From assembly GCA_005793295.1 (NCBI GenBank), contig SXSX01000187.1:1-12313 (forward strand): 12,313 nt of DNA, written 5' to 3'. The notes under the pieces were generated by a model, which did no database searches, was not told the origin of the DNA, and worked only from the letters and a program-made list of their open reading frames with translations. Shown here one piece after another: positions 1 to 6,775 of the stretch (position 1 is the stretch's first letter; each line of letters opens with the position of its first letter). The translations under genes and the position numbers were made by a program. Origin of the DNA: Burkholderiales bacterium. GTDB lineage: Bacteria; Pseudomonadota; Gammaproteobacteria; Burkholderiales; Burkholderiaceae_C.

Positions 1-1
1 A

Positions 2-2080
2 GAATCTTTCCAGAAGGCATTGCGGGGCCTTGAAGTTGGCGTGGACGGCATGAATGAAAAAACCCAAGACCGGGAAGTACTAGAAAATGAATTGGGTGAA
101 CCTGGTCCTGAGCGTATCTGGTATGTGGGAGACGCTTTTGCCCAAGGCATGAGTGTGGATGAAGTCTTTGCCTTGACCAAAATCGACCCCTGGTTTTTGG
201 TTCAAATCGAACAAATCGTCAAAATTGAACTCGAGATCGAGCAATTGCCAACGCCTCCAAGCGGATCGGCTCTCGATGCGATCGATGCAACCACATTGCG
301 ATCCCTCAAACAAAAAGGTTTTTCTGATCGCCGTCTCGCGAAACAGTTCAAAACTTCTGACACCGCGGTTCGCAATAAACGCCACGCTTTGGGTGTTCGT
401 CCGGTTTACAAACGGGTCGATACCTGCGCTGCAGAATTCAGTACCAATACCGCCTACATGTATTCAACCTATGAGGCCGAAGGTGCGGAGTGCGAGGCTG
501 CGCCCACCGATAAGAAAAAAATTATGGTCCTTGGTGGCGGTCCGAACCGGATTGGGCAAGGGATTGAATTTGATTACTGCTGCGTGCATGCTGCATTGGC
601 GATGCGTGAGGATGGCTATGAAACGATCATGGTCAATTGCAACCCAGAGACAGTTTCTACGGACTACGATACCAGTGACCGTTTGTACTTTGAGCCTTTG
701 ACTTTGGAAGACGTCTTGGAGATCGTTGCCAAGGAAAAGCCCATCGGAGTCATTGTTCAATACGGCGGGCAGACCCCATTGAAATTAGCGCTAGATCTCG
801 AATCCAATGGTGTTCCTATTATTGGAACCAGCCCTGACATGATTGATGCGGCGGAAGACCGCGAACGTTTCCAAAAATTGTTACACGCACTTGAGCTGCG
901 TCAACCGCCCAATGCCACGGCTCGCACTGAGCCTGAAGCCCTTGAAAAAGCGGCAGCTTTGGGTTATCCCTTGGTGGTTCGGCCCAGCTATGTTCTCGGT
1001 GGCCGTGCGATGGAAATCGTGCACGAGCAGCGTGATTTAGAGCGCTACATGCGCGAGGCCGTCAAAGTCAGCCATGACTCTCCGGTGTTGTTAGACCGGT
1101 TTTTAAATGATGCGATTGAGTGCGATGTGGACTGTATTCGCGATACCGCCGGCCAGACTTGGATTGGCGGCGTCATGGAGCATATTGAACAAGCGGGCGT
1201 GCATAGCGGTGACTCAGCGTGTTCTTTGCCTCCTTACAGCTTAAGCGCCCCCACGGTGACTGAAATCAAACGTCAAACCGCAGCCATGGCGAAGGCTTTG
1301 AACGTGGTCGGTCTGATGAATGTGCAGTTTGCGATTCAGCATATCGATGGGCAAGATGTTATTTATGTGCTCGAAGTCAATCCCCGAGCCTCGCGGACCG
1401 TTCCTTTTGTGAGCAAAGCTACTGGCGTGCAATTGTCCAAGGTCGCGGCGCGTTGCATGGTGGGCCAAACGCTGGCATCTCAGGGGATTGGTAAAGAGGT
1501 TACCCCTCCCTATTTCAGTGTGAAGGAGGCCGTATTCCCGTTTGTTAAGTTCCCCGGCGTGGACACTATTTTGGGGCCAGAGATGAAATCTACTGGTGAG
1601 GTCATGGGGGTTGGGAAAACGTTCGGTGAAGCCTTTGTGAAGTCTCAACTGGGTGCGGGAACAAAATTACCACGCTCTGGGCGGGCGTTTATTTCTGTCA
1701 AGCAAAGTGACAAAGTGCGCGTGGTCGAAGTCGCGCGGAACTTATTGGCCATGGGCTTTGAGCTGTTGGCAACGAAAGGGACAGCGGCTGCAATTACCTC
1801 CCAGGGACTCAGTTGCCGTGTTGTCAATAAGGTGGCTGAAGGCCGTCCGCATATTGTTGACATGATTAAAAACGAAGAAGTGGCTTTGGTGATCAACACG
1901 GTGGAAGAGCGTCGCAACGCGATTGTCGATTCTCGTCACATTCGCACCTCTGCTTTGTTAGCGCGGGTGACAACGTTCACCACTATTGCGGGGGCCGAAG
2001 CTGCTGTCGAAGGCATGAAATACCTCGATAACCTCGGTGTTATTTCGGTTCAAGAAATGCACGCCCAACTGTTGGCATAA
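2..2080 (+). CDS. carB: Carbamoyl-phosphate synthase large subunit, 3' part (5' end outside window)
   Basis: This subunit makes carbamoyl phosphate from ammonia (supplied by the CarA glutaminase), bicarbonate and two ATP, feeding pyrimidine and arginine synthesis in the cytoplasm. The frame is open from base 2, so the gene is cut by the window edge; about 692 of the usual 1070-1080 residues are present. The visible part begins in ESFQKALRGLEVG, at the end of the first synthetase half. An oligomerisation domain follows (about residues 10-165), then the second ATP-grasp half, opened by GGGPNRIGQGIEFDY (about 178) and containing VVRPSYVLGGRAMEI and EVNPRASRTVPF. The last ~130 residues are the MGS-like allosteric domain, with NKVAEGRPHI, VINTVEERR and DSRHIRTSAL, ending in the family-typical VISVQEMHAQ. 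I see no frameshift or missing motif. The TTG at base 20 is an internal Leu codon, not the start. greA begins 16 bp downstream. Confidence 0.97.
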   Translation, partial: ESFQKALRGLEVGVDGMNEKTQDREVLENELGEPGPERIWYVGDAFAQGMSVDEVFALTKIDPWFLVQIEQIVKIELEIEQLPTPPSGSALDAIDATTLRSLKQKGFSDRRLAKQFKTSDTAVRNKRHALGVRPVYKRVDTCAAEFSTNTAYMYSTYEAEGAECEAAPTDKKKIMVLGGGPNRIGQGIEFDYCCVHAALAMREDGYETIMVNCNPETVSTDYDTSDRLYFEPLTLEDVLEIVAKEKPIGVIVQYGGQTPLKLALDLESNGVPIIGTSPDMIDAAEDRERFQKLLHALELRQPPNATARTEPEALEKAAALGYPLVVRPSYVLGGRAMEIVHEQRDLERYMREAVKVSHDSPVLLDRFLNDAIECDVDCIRDTAGQTWIGGVMEHIEQAGVHSGDSACSLPPYSLSAPTVTEIKRQTAAMAKALNVVGLMNVQFAIQHIDGQDVIYVLEVNPRASRTVPFVSKATGVQLSKVAARCMVGQTLASQGIGKEVTPPYFSVKEAVFPFVKFPGVDTILGPEMKSTGEVMGVGKTFGEAFVKSQLGAGTKLPRSGRAFISVKQSDKVRVVEVARNLLAMGFELLATKGTAAAITSQGLSCRVVNKVAEGRPHIVDMIKNEEVALVINTVEERRNAIVDSRHIRTSALLARVTTFTTIAGAEAAVEGMKYLDNLGVISVQEMHAQLLA

Positions 2081-2081
2081 T
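2073..2081 (+). promoter_or_regulatory. Candidate extended -10 promoter for greA
   Basis: The last codons of carB contain TG-G-CATAAT: a TGn motif directly followed by a hexamer matching TATAAT at five of six positions. No convincing -35 box lies 16-18 bp upstream, which is tolerated by extended -10 promoters. The expected start point near 2088 leaves a leader of under 10 nt before the greA ATG. This is a pattern match only; read-through from carB is the alternative source of greA mRNA. Confidence 0.4.
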
Positions 2082-2096
2082 CTTTTTTATTTTCTT

Positions 2097-2573
2097 ATGG
2101 CTACCATTCCAATTACCACACGCGGCGCAGAGATTCTCAAGGCCGAGTTGCATAAACTTAAAACGGTGGAACGCCCTTGGGTGATCAACGCGATTTCTGA
2201 AGCCCGTGCTCAGGGCGACCTGAGCGAAAACGCCGAGTACGAAGCCGCCAAAGACCGCCAAGGTTTTATTGAAGGCCGTATTCAAGAAGTCGAAGGTAAA
2301 TTGTCCGCCGCCCAAATCATTGACCCCAGTGCCTTGGACGCAGGCGGACGGGTCGTCTTTGGTGCCACCGTTGATCTAGAAGAAGAGGAAACGGGCGAGC
2401 GCGTAACCTACCAAATCGTAGGTGAAGACGAAGCCGATCTGAAGCTCGGTCTCATCAATATCAGTTCACCCATTGCCCGCGCTTTGATTGGCAAAGAAGA
2501 AGGTGATACGGCCGTCGTGATGGCGCCCGGCGGCGATAAGGCTTACGAAGTTGTAGCAGTTCGCTACGTCTAA
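2097..2573 (+). CDS. greA: Transcription elongation factor GreA
   Basis: GreA rescues backtracked RNA polymerase by inserting its coiled coil into the secondary channel and stimulating cleavage of the transcript 3' end. The protein is 158 residues, the same as the E. coli protein. The N-terminal coiled coil covers about residues 1-75. Its tip carries GDLSENAEY with the acidic residues Asp41 and Glu44, at the same numbers as the catalytic pair in E. coli GreA. The C-terminal FKBP-like domain includes the family-typical ISSPIARALIGKEEGD (about residues 122-137). I chose the ATG at 2097 because the frame upstream is not GreA-like and would overlap carB. There is no Shine-Dalgarno sequence; the 16 bp gap after carB is almost all T and contributes none. 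A terminator follows 12 bp after the stop. The greA-yhbY-rlmE-ftsH order matches that of enterobacteria. Confidence 0.97.
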   Translation: MATIPITTRGAEILKAELHKLKTVERPWVINAISEARAQGDLSENAEYEAAKDRQGFIEGRIQEVEGKLSAAQIIDPSALDAGGRVVFGATVDLEEEETGERVTYQIVGEDEADLKLGLINISSPIARALIGKEEGDTAVVMAPGGDKAYEVVAVRYV

Positions 2574-2584
2574 TGACGCAAGAG

Positions 2585-2610
2585 TGCAGTCAAGTTTGGC
2601 TGCGTTTTTT
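2585..2610 (+). terminator. Intrinsic terminator of greA
   Basis: GCAGTCA (2586-2592) pairs with TGGCTGC (2597-2603) around the 4-nt loop AGTT, including one G-T pair. T2585/G2604 can add a wobble pair. Six T follow (2605-2610). It lies 12 bp after the greA stop and faces the right way. It sits inside the last codons of the convergent yhbY, whose stop codon is within the left arm. Seen directly as a hairpin plus T tract. Confidence 0.8.
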
Positions 2611-3066
2611 AAGGCTGATTTTGGGTTTGGGTTTGGCGCGTTTGACATTGCCGCCTGCCGTGAGTCGTTGGTTTCCTAAGACCCGCAGAGTCTTCACTTC
2701 GGGCCGTTGCCCGGCACGTTTGCTGTATTTCAGAACTTTAAAGTCACGCGGTCCTGCCATGCGATCTTCATCGATGGCCTTTTCCTTGGTTGGCATCGGG
2801 CGCCACAACACCAGCAACTTGCCAATGTGTTGAATAGGTGCAGCATTGAGCTCTTCAGCCAAGGTTTGAAACATGGTTTCGCGAGCAGCTCGGTCATCAG
2901 AAAAAATACGAACTTTAATGAGGCCGTGTGCGTTCAGGCTGGCATCGATTTCTTTTTTGACACTTGGAGTGAGGCCGTCACCGCCGACCATCACAACAGG
3001 ATCGAGGTGGTGCGCTTGGGCGCGGTGTTCTTTGCGCTGGGCAGGGGTCAGTAATATTTGAGGCAT
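2590..3066 (-). CDS. yhbY: YhbY-type RNA-binding protein (CRM domain), ribosome assembly factor
   Basis: YhbY family proteins bind pre-50S ribosomal particles through a KH-like CRM (CRS1/YhbY) domain. Here the domain spans about residues 4-95. It contains the GxxG loop GGDG (28-31), the segment GLTPSVKKEIDASLNAHGLI, and a closing KLLVLWRP strand (82-89). The protein is 158 residues, whereas E. coli YhbY is about 97. The extra ~60 residues form a Lys/Arg-rich tail, probably disordered, that could add rRNA contacts; similar tails occur in betaproteobacterial homologues as I remember them. The ATG at 3066 is the only sensible start and has no Shine-Dalgarno sequence. The gene is divergent from rlmE with 18 bp between start codons, and its 3' end overlaps the greA terminator. 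I see no terminator for its own transcript. Confidence 0.9.
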   Translation of the reverse strand: MPQILLTPAQRKEHRAQAHHLDPVVMVGGDGLTPSVKKEIDASLNAHGLIKVRIFSDDRAARETMFQTLAEELNAAPIQHIGKLLVLWRPMPTKEKAIDEDRMAGPRDFKVLKYSKRAGQRPEVKTLRVLGNQRLTAGGNVKRAKPKPKISLKKRSQT

Positions 3067-3071
3067 ACCGC

Positions 3072-3078
3072 TATTATC
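3072..3078. promoter_or_regulatory. Candidate bidirectional -10 element shared by yhbY and rlmE
   Basis: The 18 bp between the two ATG codons contain CTATTATCG. Read on the plus strand, TATTAT (3072-3077) is a -10 hexamer with five of six consensus bases, and the predicted start point 7-8 bp later is the A of the rlmE ATG (3085). Read on the minus strand, GATAAT (3078-3073), also five of six, points to the A of the yhbY ATG (3066). Neither direction has a clear -35 box at 17 bp. Divergent transcription from symmetric -10 elements is a known bacterial phenomenon. Here it would yield leaderless mRNAs for both genes. Inference from spacing. Confidence 0.5.
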
Positions 3079-3084
3079 GGCGCA

Positions 3085-3786
3085 ATGAAGAAATCTCCAT
3101 CTGTTTCAAGTCGGGCTGATTCAAGTCCCCAGCCTAAGCCCTCAATAAAGGGGAAAAAGCTGAACAAAGCTTGGCTGCACGACCATATCAATGACCCCTA
3201 CGTCAAACTCGCTACCCGTGAGGGTTACCGTGCACGCGCGGCCTACAAGCTCAAAGAAATTGACGAAGCACTGGGTTTGATTAAGCCGGGCCAGTTGGTC
3301 GTTGATCTGGGCTCCACCCCCGGTGCCTGGAGCCAATATGTGCGTCGTCGAATGTCACCGCAAGGAGCAGCGGTGGGGGATTTGGATGGAACCATCATCG
3401 CTTTAGACCTGCTCGCTATGGAGCCCATTGAAGGGGTGCAATTCATTCAAGGGGATTTTCGTGAAGCAGAAGTCTTGACCCAGCTGGAACTCGCTATGCA
3501 GGGCCGCCAAGCCGACGTGGTGGTGTCAGATATGGCGCCAAATTTGTCGGGTATTTCCTCCGCCGATGCCGCCCGGATTGAACATTTGGTTGAACTCGCC
3601 ATCGAGTTTTCCCAAAACCATATGAAGCCCCAAGGTGCGCTGGTGGCTAAAGTGTTCCATGGCGGCAGCTATAACGCGGTGGTGCAGCGGTTCAAAGACG
3701 CCTTTCATACGGTTAAACCCTATAAGCCTAAAGCCTCACGTGATCGGTCGTCTGAAACGTTTTTGGTGGGCTTGGGCCTGAAATAA
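3085..3786 (+). CDS. rlmE: 23S rRNA (uridine-2552 2'-O)-methyltransferase RlmE (FtsJ/RrmJ)
   Basis: RlmE uses S-adenosylmethionine to methylate the 2'-OH of U2552 in the A loop of 23S rRNA, a late step of 50S maturation. The protein is 233 residues against 209 in E. coli. The difference is mostly a basic, Ser/Pro/Lys-rich N-terminal tail (1-30) and an insert around residues 95-105. The Rossmann-fold SAM loop VDLGSTPGAWSQYV starts at residue 73. The catalytic tetrad K-D-K-E is complete: Lys55 (AAYKLKEID), Asp149 (VVSDMAPNLSG), Lys189 (VAKVFHGG) and Glu224 (RSSETFLVG). I prefer the ATG at 3085 to a TTG at 3058, which would overlap yhbY and add residues unlike the family. There is no Shine-Dalgarno sequence. 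A weak terminator follows, then ftsH 115 bp on; rlmE-ftsH is a heat-shock operon in E. coli. Confidence 0.95.
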   Translation: MKKSPSVSSRADSSPQPKPSIKGKKLNKAWLHDHINDPYVKLATREGYRARAAYKLKEIDEALGLIKPGQLVVDLGSTPGAWSQYVRRRMSPQGAAVGDLDGTIIALDLLAMEPIEGVQFIQGDFREAEVLTQLELAMQGRQADVVVSDMAPNLSGISSADAARIEHLVELAIEFSQNHMKPQGALVAKVFHGGSYNAVVQRFKDAFHTVKPYKPKASRDRSSETFLVGLGLK

Positions 3787-3800
3787 GCCCTTGATTTTTT
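3768..3800 (+). terminator. Possible weak terminator after rlmE
   Basis: GGGCTT (3768-3773) pairs perfectly with AAGCCC (3785-3790) across an 11-nt loop that includes the last rlmE codons. An interrupted T tract, TTGATTTTTT, follows. The stem is only 6 bp and the T tract is broken, so termination would be partial and some transcripts may continue into ftsH. Confidence 0.4.
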
Positions 3801-3819
3801 GTGGCCGAAACCTGATAAA
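3791..3819 (+). promoter_or_regulatory. Candidate sigma-70 promoter upstream of ftsH
   Basis: TTGATT (3791-3796, four of six matches to TTGACA) is followed after 17 bp by GATAAA (3814-3819, four of six to TATAAT), with a T at 3813 giving TGATAAAT. It overlaps the T tract of the rlmE terminator and lies just upstream of the heat-shock element. It would give constitutive ftsH expression. Pattern match only. Confidence 0.35.
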
Positions 3820-3834
3820 TTGGCCTCTTCACAC

Positions 3835-3863
3835 CTTGAAACGCCTAAAATGGCACCCACGTA
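3835..3863 (+). promoter_or_regulatory. Heat-shock (sigma-32/RpoH) type promoter of ftsH
   Basis: CTTGAAA (3835-3841) equals the RpoH -35 consensus. After a 14-bp spacer comes CCCACGTA (3856-3863), matching seven of eight positions of the -10 consensus CCCATnTA. The 14-bp spacer is within the usual range. The predicted start lies about 30 bp before the ftsH start codon. ftsH is a known RpoH target in E. coli, where FtsH also degrades sigma-32, so a feedback loop is plausible. The motif is seen; regulation is inferred. Confidence 0.7.
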
Positions 3864-3890
3864 GCAAGGGTTGTCTTATTGTGTCCTAAT

Positions 3891-3895
3891 GGGAG
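3891..3895 (+). promoter_or_regulatory. Ribosome binding site that fixes the ftsH TTG start
   Basis: GGGAG lies 6 bp before the TTG at 3902. This is the right distance for a Shine-Dalgarno site and supports the non-ATG start; no in-frame ATG exists until well into the protein. Confidence 0.65.
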
Positions 3896-3901
3896 CTTCG
3901 C

Positions 3902-5821
3902 TTGAATAATCAGTGGTTTTCGAAAATTGCAGTTTGGTTGGTCATCGGCTTGGTGCTGTTTACCGTGTTCAAACAATTTGATTCGCACAGCGGAGCTAAC
4001 GCGAGTTTGCTTGGCTACTCCGACTTCTTGGAAGAAGTGCGAAATAAAAACATCAAGACAGCCGTGATCCAAGAAGGCCAAGGCGGCACTGAAATTTTGG
4101 CGGTGACCACGGATGATCGCAAAGTCAAAACCACGGCGACCTATTTAGACCGTGGCTTAGTGGGAGACCTGATTTCCAACGGCGTCAAGTTTGATGTGAA
4201 ACCTCGCGAAGAAGGTTCTTTGCTGATGACGTTGTTGGTCAGCTGGGGTCCTATGCTTTTGCTTATTGGCGTGTGGGTTTACTTCATGCGTCAAATGCAA
4301 GGCGGTGGCAAAGGCGGCGCATTCAGTTTTGGAAAAAGCAAAGCCCGCTTGCTTGACGAAGCCACCAACACCGTCACATTTGCCGATGTGGCGGGTTGCG
4401 ATGAAGCTAAAGAAGAAGTCAAAGAGGTCGTTGACTTCCTCAAAGACCCCTCAAAATTTCAAAAACTCGGCGGGCGTATTCCCCGCGGTTTGCTCCTAGT
4501 GGGCCCCCCAGGAACGGGTAAAACCTTGTTGGCTAAGTCCATTGCGGGTGAAGCCAAGGTTCCTTTTTTCAGTATCTCTGGATCTGATTTTGTGGAAATG
4601 TTTGTGGGTGTTGGAGCTTCGCGGGTTCGCGATATGTTTGAAAACGCCAAGAAAAACGCGCCTTGCATTATTTTTATTGACGAGATCGACGCAGTTGGTC
4701 GCCAGCGGGGCGCGGGACTTGGCGGTGGCAATGATGAGCGTGAACAAACCTTGAACCAAATGCTGGTCGAGATGGATGTCTTTGAAACCAATGTCGGCGT
4801 AATCGTTGTCGCTGCGACTAACCGCCCCGACATTTTGGATTCCGCGCTGTTACGCCCCGGCCGTTTTGACCGCCAGGTCTATGTCACGCTGCCCGATATC
4901 CGTGGCCGTGAACAAATCTTAAACGTGCACATGCGCAAAGTGCCGGTTGCCCAAGACGTTAATCCTGGAGTGATCGCCCGTGGAACGCCCGGTATGTCGG
5001 GTGCTGATTTGGCCAACCTTTGCAATGAAGCCGCCCTGATGGCTGCAAGACGCAACGCGCGTTTGGTTGAAATGCAAGACTTTGAAAAAGCCAAAGACAA
5101 AATTTTGATGGGGCCAGAGCGCAAGAGCATGGTGATGCCAGAAGCCGAGCGCAAGAACACGGCGTACCACGAGTCCGGCCACGCCTTGATCGGAAAAATG
5201 TTGCCAAAGTGCGATCCGGTGCACAAAGTCACCATCATTCCAAGGGGTCGCGCCTTAGGCGTCACCATGAGCCTGCCAGCCCAGGACCGTTACTCCTACG
5301 ATAGCGAATACATGTTGAACCAAATCAGCATGTTGTTTGGCGGCCGGATTGCAGAAGAAGTCTTCATGCACCAAATGACCACAGGCGCAAGCAATGACTT
5401 TGAACGAGCAACGTCGATTGCCCGAGACATGGTGACCCGATACGGTATGACCGATGCCTTGGGCCCTATGGTTTACGCCGAAAATGAGGGCGAGGTGTTT
5501 TTAGGTCGTTCTGTAACTAAGACCACGACCATGAGCGAACAAACGATGCAAAAAGTGGACTCAGAGGTTCGCCGCATCATTGACCAGCAGTACGCTCAGG
5601 CCCGTAAGCTCATTGAAGATAACCAAGAAAAAATTCACGCCATGGCCAAGGCCTTGCTGGAATGGGAGACCATTGACAGCGATCAGTTGGATGACATCAT
5701 GGCGGGACGCGATCCGCGTGAACCTAAAGATTGGACCCCCCGTATTCCTCCCGCTGATGCCGGCGGCGGAAGTGGGCCGACTGCGACAACGAGTCCGGAT
5801 ACTGCGCCTTCTGCGGCATAA
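3902..5821 (+). CDS. ftsH: ATP-dependent zinc metalloprotease FtsH
   Basis: FtsH is a hexameric inner-membrane AAA+ protease that extracts and degrades misfolded membrane proteins and short-lived regulators such as sigma-32 and LpxC. The 639 residues match the usual length. Layout: N-terminal membrane segment about 9-24, periplasmic domain to about 105, second membrane segment about 108-127, then the cytoplasmic AAA+ domain. That domain has Walker A GPPGTGKT (201-208), Walker B IIFIDEID (256-263), pore motif FVGVG (234-238) and a second region of homology with ATNRPDILDSALLRPGRFDR (305-324). The protease domain has zinc motif HESGH (423-427) and the third ligand Asp499 in ASNDFERAT. A Gly/Pro/Thr-rich tail ends the protein. 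The start is TTG, with GGGAG 6 bp upstream; the opening MNNQWFSK is typical of betaproteobacterial FtsH. A heat-shock type promoter precedes it and a strong terminator follows. Confidence 0.98.
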   Translation: MNNQWFSKIAVWLVIGLVLFTVFKQFDSHSGANASLLGYSDFLEEVRNKNIKTAVIQEGQGGTEILAVTTDDRKVKTTATYLDRGLVGDLISNGVKFDVKPREEGSLLMTLLVSWGPMLLLIGVWVYFMRQMQGGGKGGAFSFGKSKARLLDEATNTVTFADVAGCDEAKEEVKEVVDFLKDPSKFQKLGGRIPRGLLLVGPPGTGKTLLAKSIAGEAKVPFFSISGSDFVEMFVGVGASRVRDMFENAKKNAPCIIFIDEIDAVGRQRGAGLGGGNDEREQTLNQMLVEMDVFETNVGVIVVAATNRPDILDSALLRPGRFDRQVYVTLPDIRGREQILNVHMRKVPVAQDVNPGVIARGTPGMSGADLANLCNEAALMAARRNARLVEMQDFEKAKDKILMGPERKSMVMPEAERKNTAYHESGHALIGKMLPKCDPVHKVTIIPRGRALGVTMSLPAQDRYSYDSEYMLNQISMLFGGRIAEEVFMHQMTTGASNDFERATSIARDMVTRYGMTDALGPMVYAENEGEVFLGRSVTKTTTMSEQTMQKVDSEVRRIIDQQYAQARKLIEDNQEKIHAMAKALLEWETIDSDQLDDIMAGRDPREPKDWTPRIPPADAGGGSGPTATTSPDTAPSAA

Positions 5822-5841
5822 AATTCGATTGACGAACGACT

Positions 5842-5875
5842 CAAGGGGGCTCTTTGCCCCCTTGTTACTTTTTTT
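5842..5875 (+). terminator. Strong intrinsic terminator after ftsH
   Basis: CAAGGGGGC (5842-5850) pairs perfectly, 9 bp, with GCCCCCTTG (5856-5864) around the loop TCTTT. TTACTTTTTTT follows, with seven T in a row at 5869-5875. It starts 20 bp after the ftsH stop. folP begins only 15 bp beyond it, so folP-glmM must rely on read-through or on a promoter hidden in or around this hairpin. Confidence 0.9.
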
Positions 5876-5890
5876 CGCGGATTAATCTGT

Positions 5891-6775
5891 ATGTTTGTTT
5901 GGCAAACCAGCCGTTTTGAGATCGATCTCAGCCGCCCCAAAGTGATGGGGGTTGTCAATGTCACGCCAGATTCTTTTTCCGATGGCGGCGAGCACTTCGA
6001 AATTCGATCTGCGCTCACACATTGTGAGCAACTGCTCCGTGAGGGCGCTGACATTTTGGATATTGGCGGAGAGTCTTCGCGCCCTGGCGCTCTGGCCTTG
6101 TCGCTGGAAGAAGAGTTAGCCCGTGTCATTCCCGTAGTGCGCCACGCAGTCACTCTAGGCGTTCCTGTGTCCGTCGATACCTACAAGCCCGCAGTGATGC
6201 AAGCGGTTCTCGATCTAGGGGCCGACATCATCAATGACATTTGGGCTTTGCGCTGGAGTGATCCGCAAAGTGTGGTCAGCGCTTTAGACGTGGTCTCTGC
6301 TTTTAACACCTGTGGTGTGTGTTTGATGCATATGCACCGCAATCCTCAAACGATGCAAACTACACCCATGCAAGGGGATGTGGTGGCGCAGGTTACTGGC
6401 TTTTTAGCCGAACGCATCGACGCATTGGTACGGAAGTGAATTGCTCGCAATCGCATCTGTATTGATCCTGGCATTGGTTTTGGTAAAACAGTAGAGCAAA
6501 ACTTTTCACTCTTGGCCCATCAACAGAGATTGTTATACCTAGGCTACCCTGTGGTTTCTGGTTGGTCGCGCAAATCTTCTTTGGGTGCTGTGACCGGTGC
6601 TGCTGCAGATGACCGTGTGGCCGCAAGTGTGACCGCCGCAGTTTTGGCGGTTGAAAGGGGCGCACATATCGTTCGAGTGCATGATGTGAAAGCCACTGTT
6701 CAAGGATTGAAAGTGTTTGAAGCGATGCAGGCCGCTGAATCAAAGGAGAATAAAAATATGGAGATAAAAAAATGA
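5891..6775 (+). pseudogene. folP: Dihydropteroate synthase gene interrupted by an in-frame TGA (codon 183)
   Basis: Dihydropteroate synthase joins pterin pyrophosphate and p-aminobenzoate in folate synthesis and is the sulfonamide target. The 295-codon frame has one defect: TGA at 6437-6439 (codon 183) between DALVRK and IARNRICIDPGIGFGKT. Homologues usually have Gly here, so a single GGA to TGA change would explain it; there is no frameshift. Before the stop lie VVNVTPDSFSDGG (21-33), DIGGESSRPGA (57-67), VDTYKP (95-100), DIINDIW (112-118) and HMHRNPQTMQ (147-156). After it lie DPGIGFGKT (Asp192), GWSRKSS (Lys228) and RVHD (Arg262, His264), the pABA/phosphate-binding part. The 182-residue product would lack these and should be inactive. 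The intact tail argues for a recent mutation, stop read-through or a sequencing error. No clear Shine-Dalgarno site precedes the ATG at 5891. The last codons overlap glmM by ATGA. Confidence 0.85.

Noticed and set aside
225..701. Open frame of 158 codons on the plus strand inside carB
   Set aside because: It overlaps strongly conserved carB sequence in another frame and has no RBS or recognisable domain.
3058..3084. Upstream TTG start extending RlmE by nine residues
   Set aside because: It overlaps the yhbY start codon, adds residues not expected in RlmE and has no Shine-Dalgarno sequence; the ATG at 3085 fits better.
3105..3127. Direct repeat TTCAAGTC (3105-3112 and 3120-3127) in the rlmE 5' end
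   Set aside because: Two 8-bp copies within a Ser-rich, low-complexity coding stretch are likely chance; no regulator is suggested.
6437..6439. Genome-wide reassignment of TGA to glycine
   Set aside because: yhbY and folP itself end in TGA at the expected places, and the gene set is that of ordinary Betaproteobacteria, which use the standard bacterial code.
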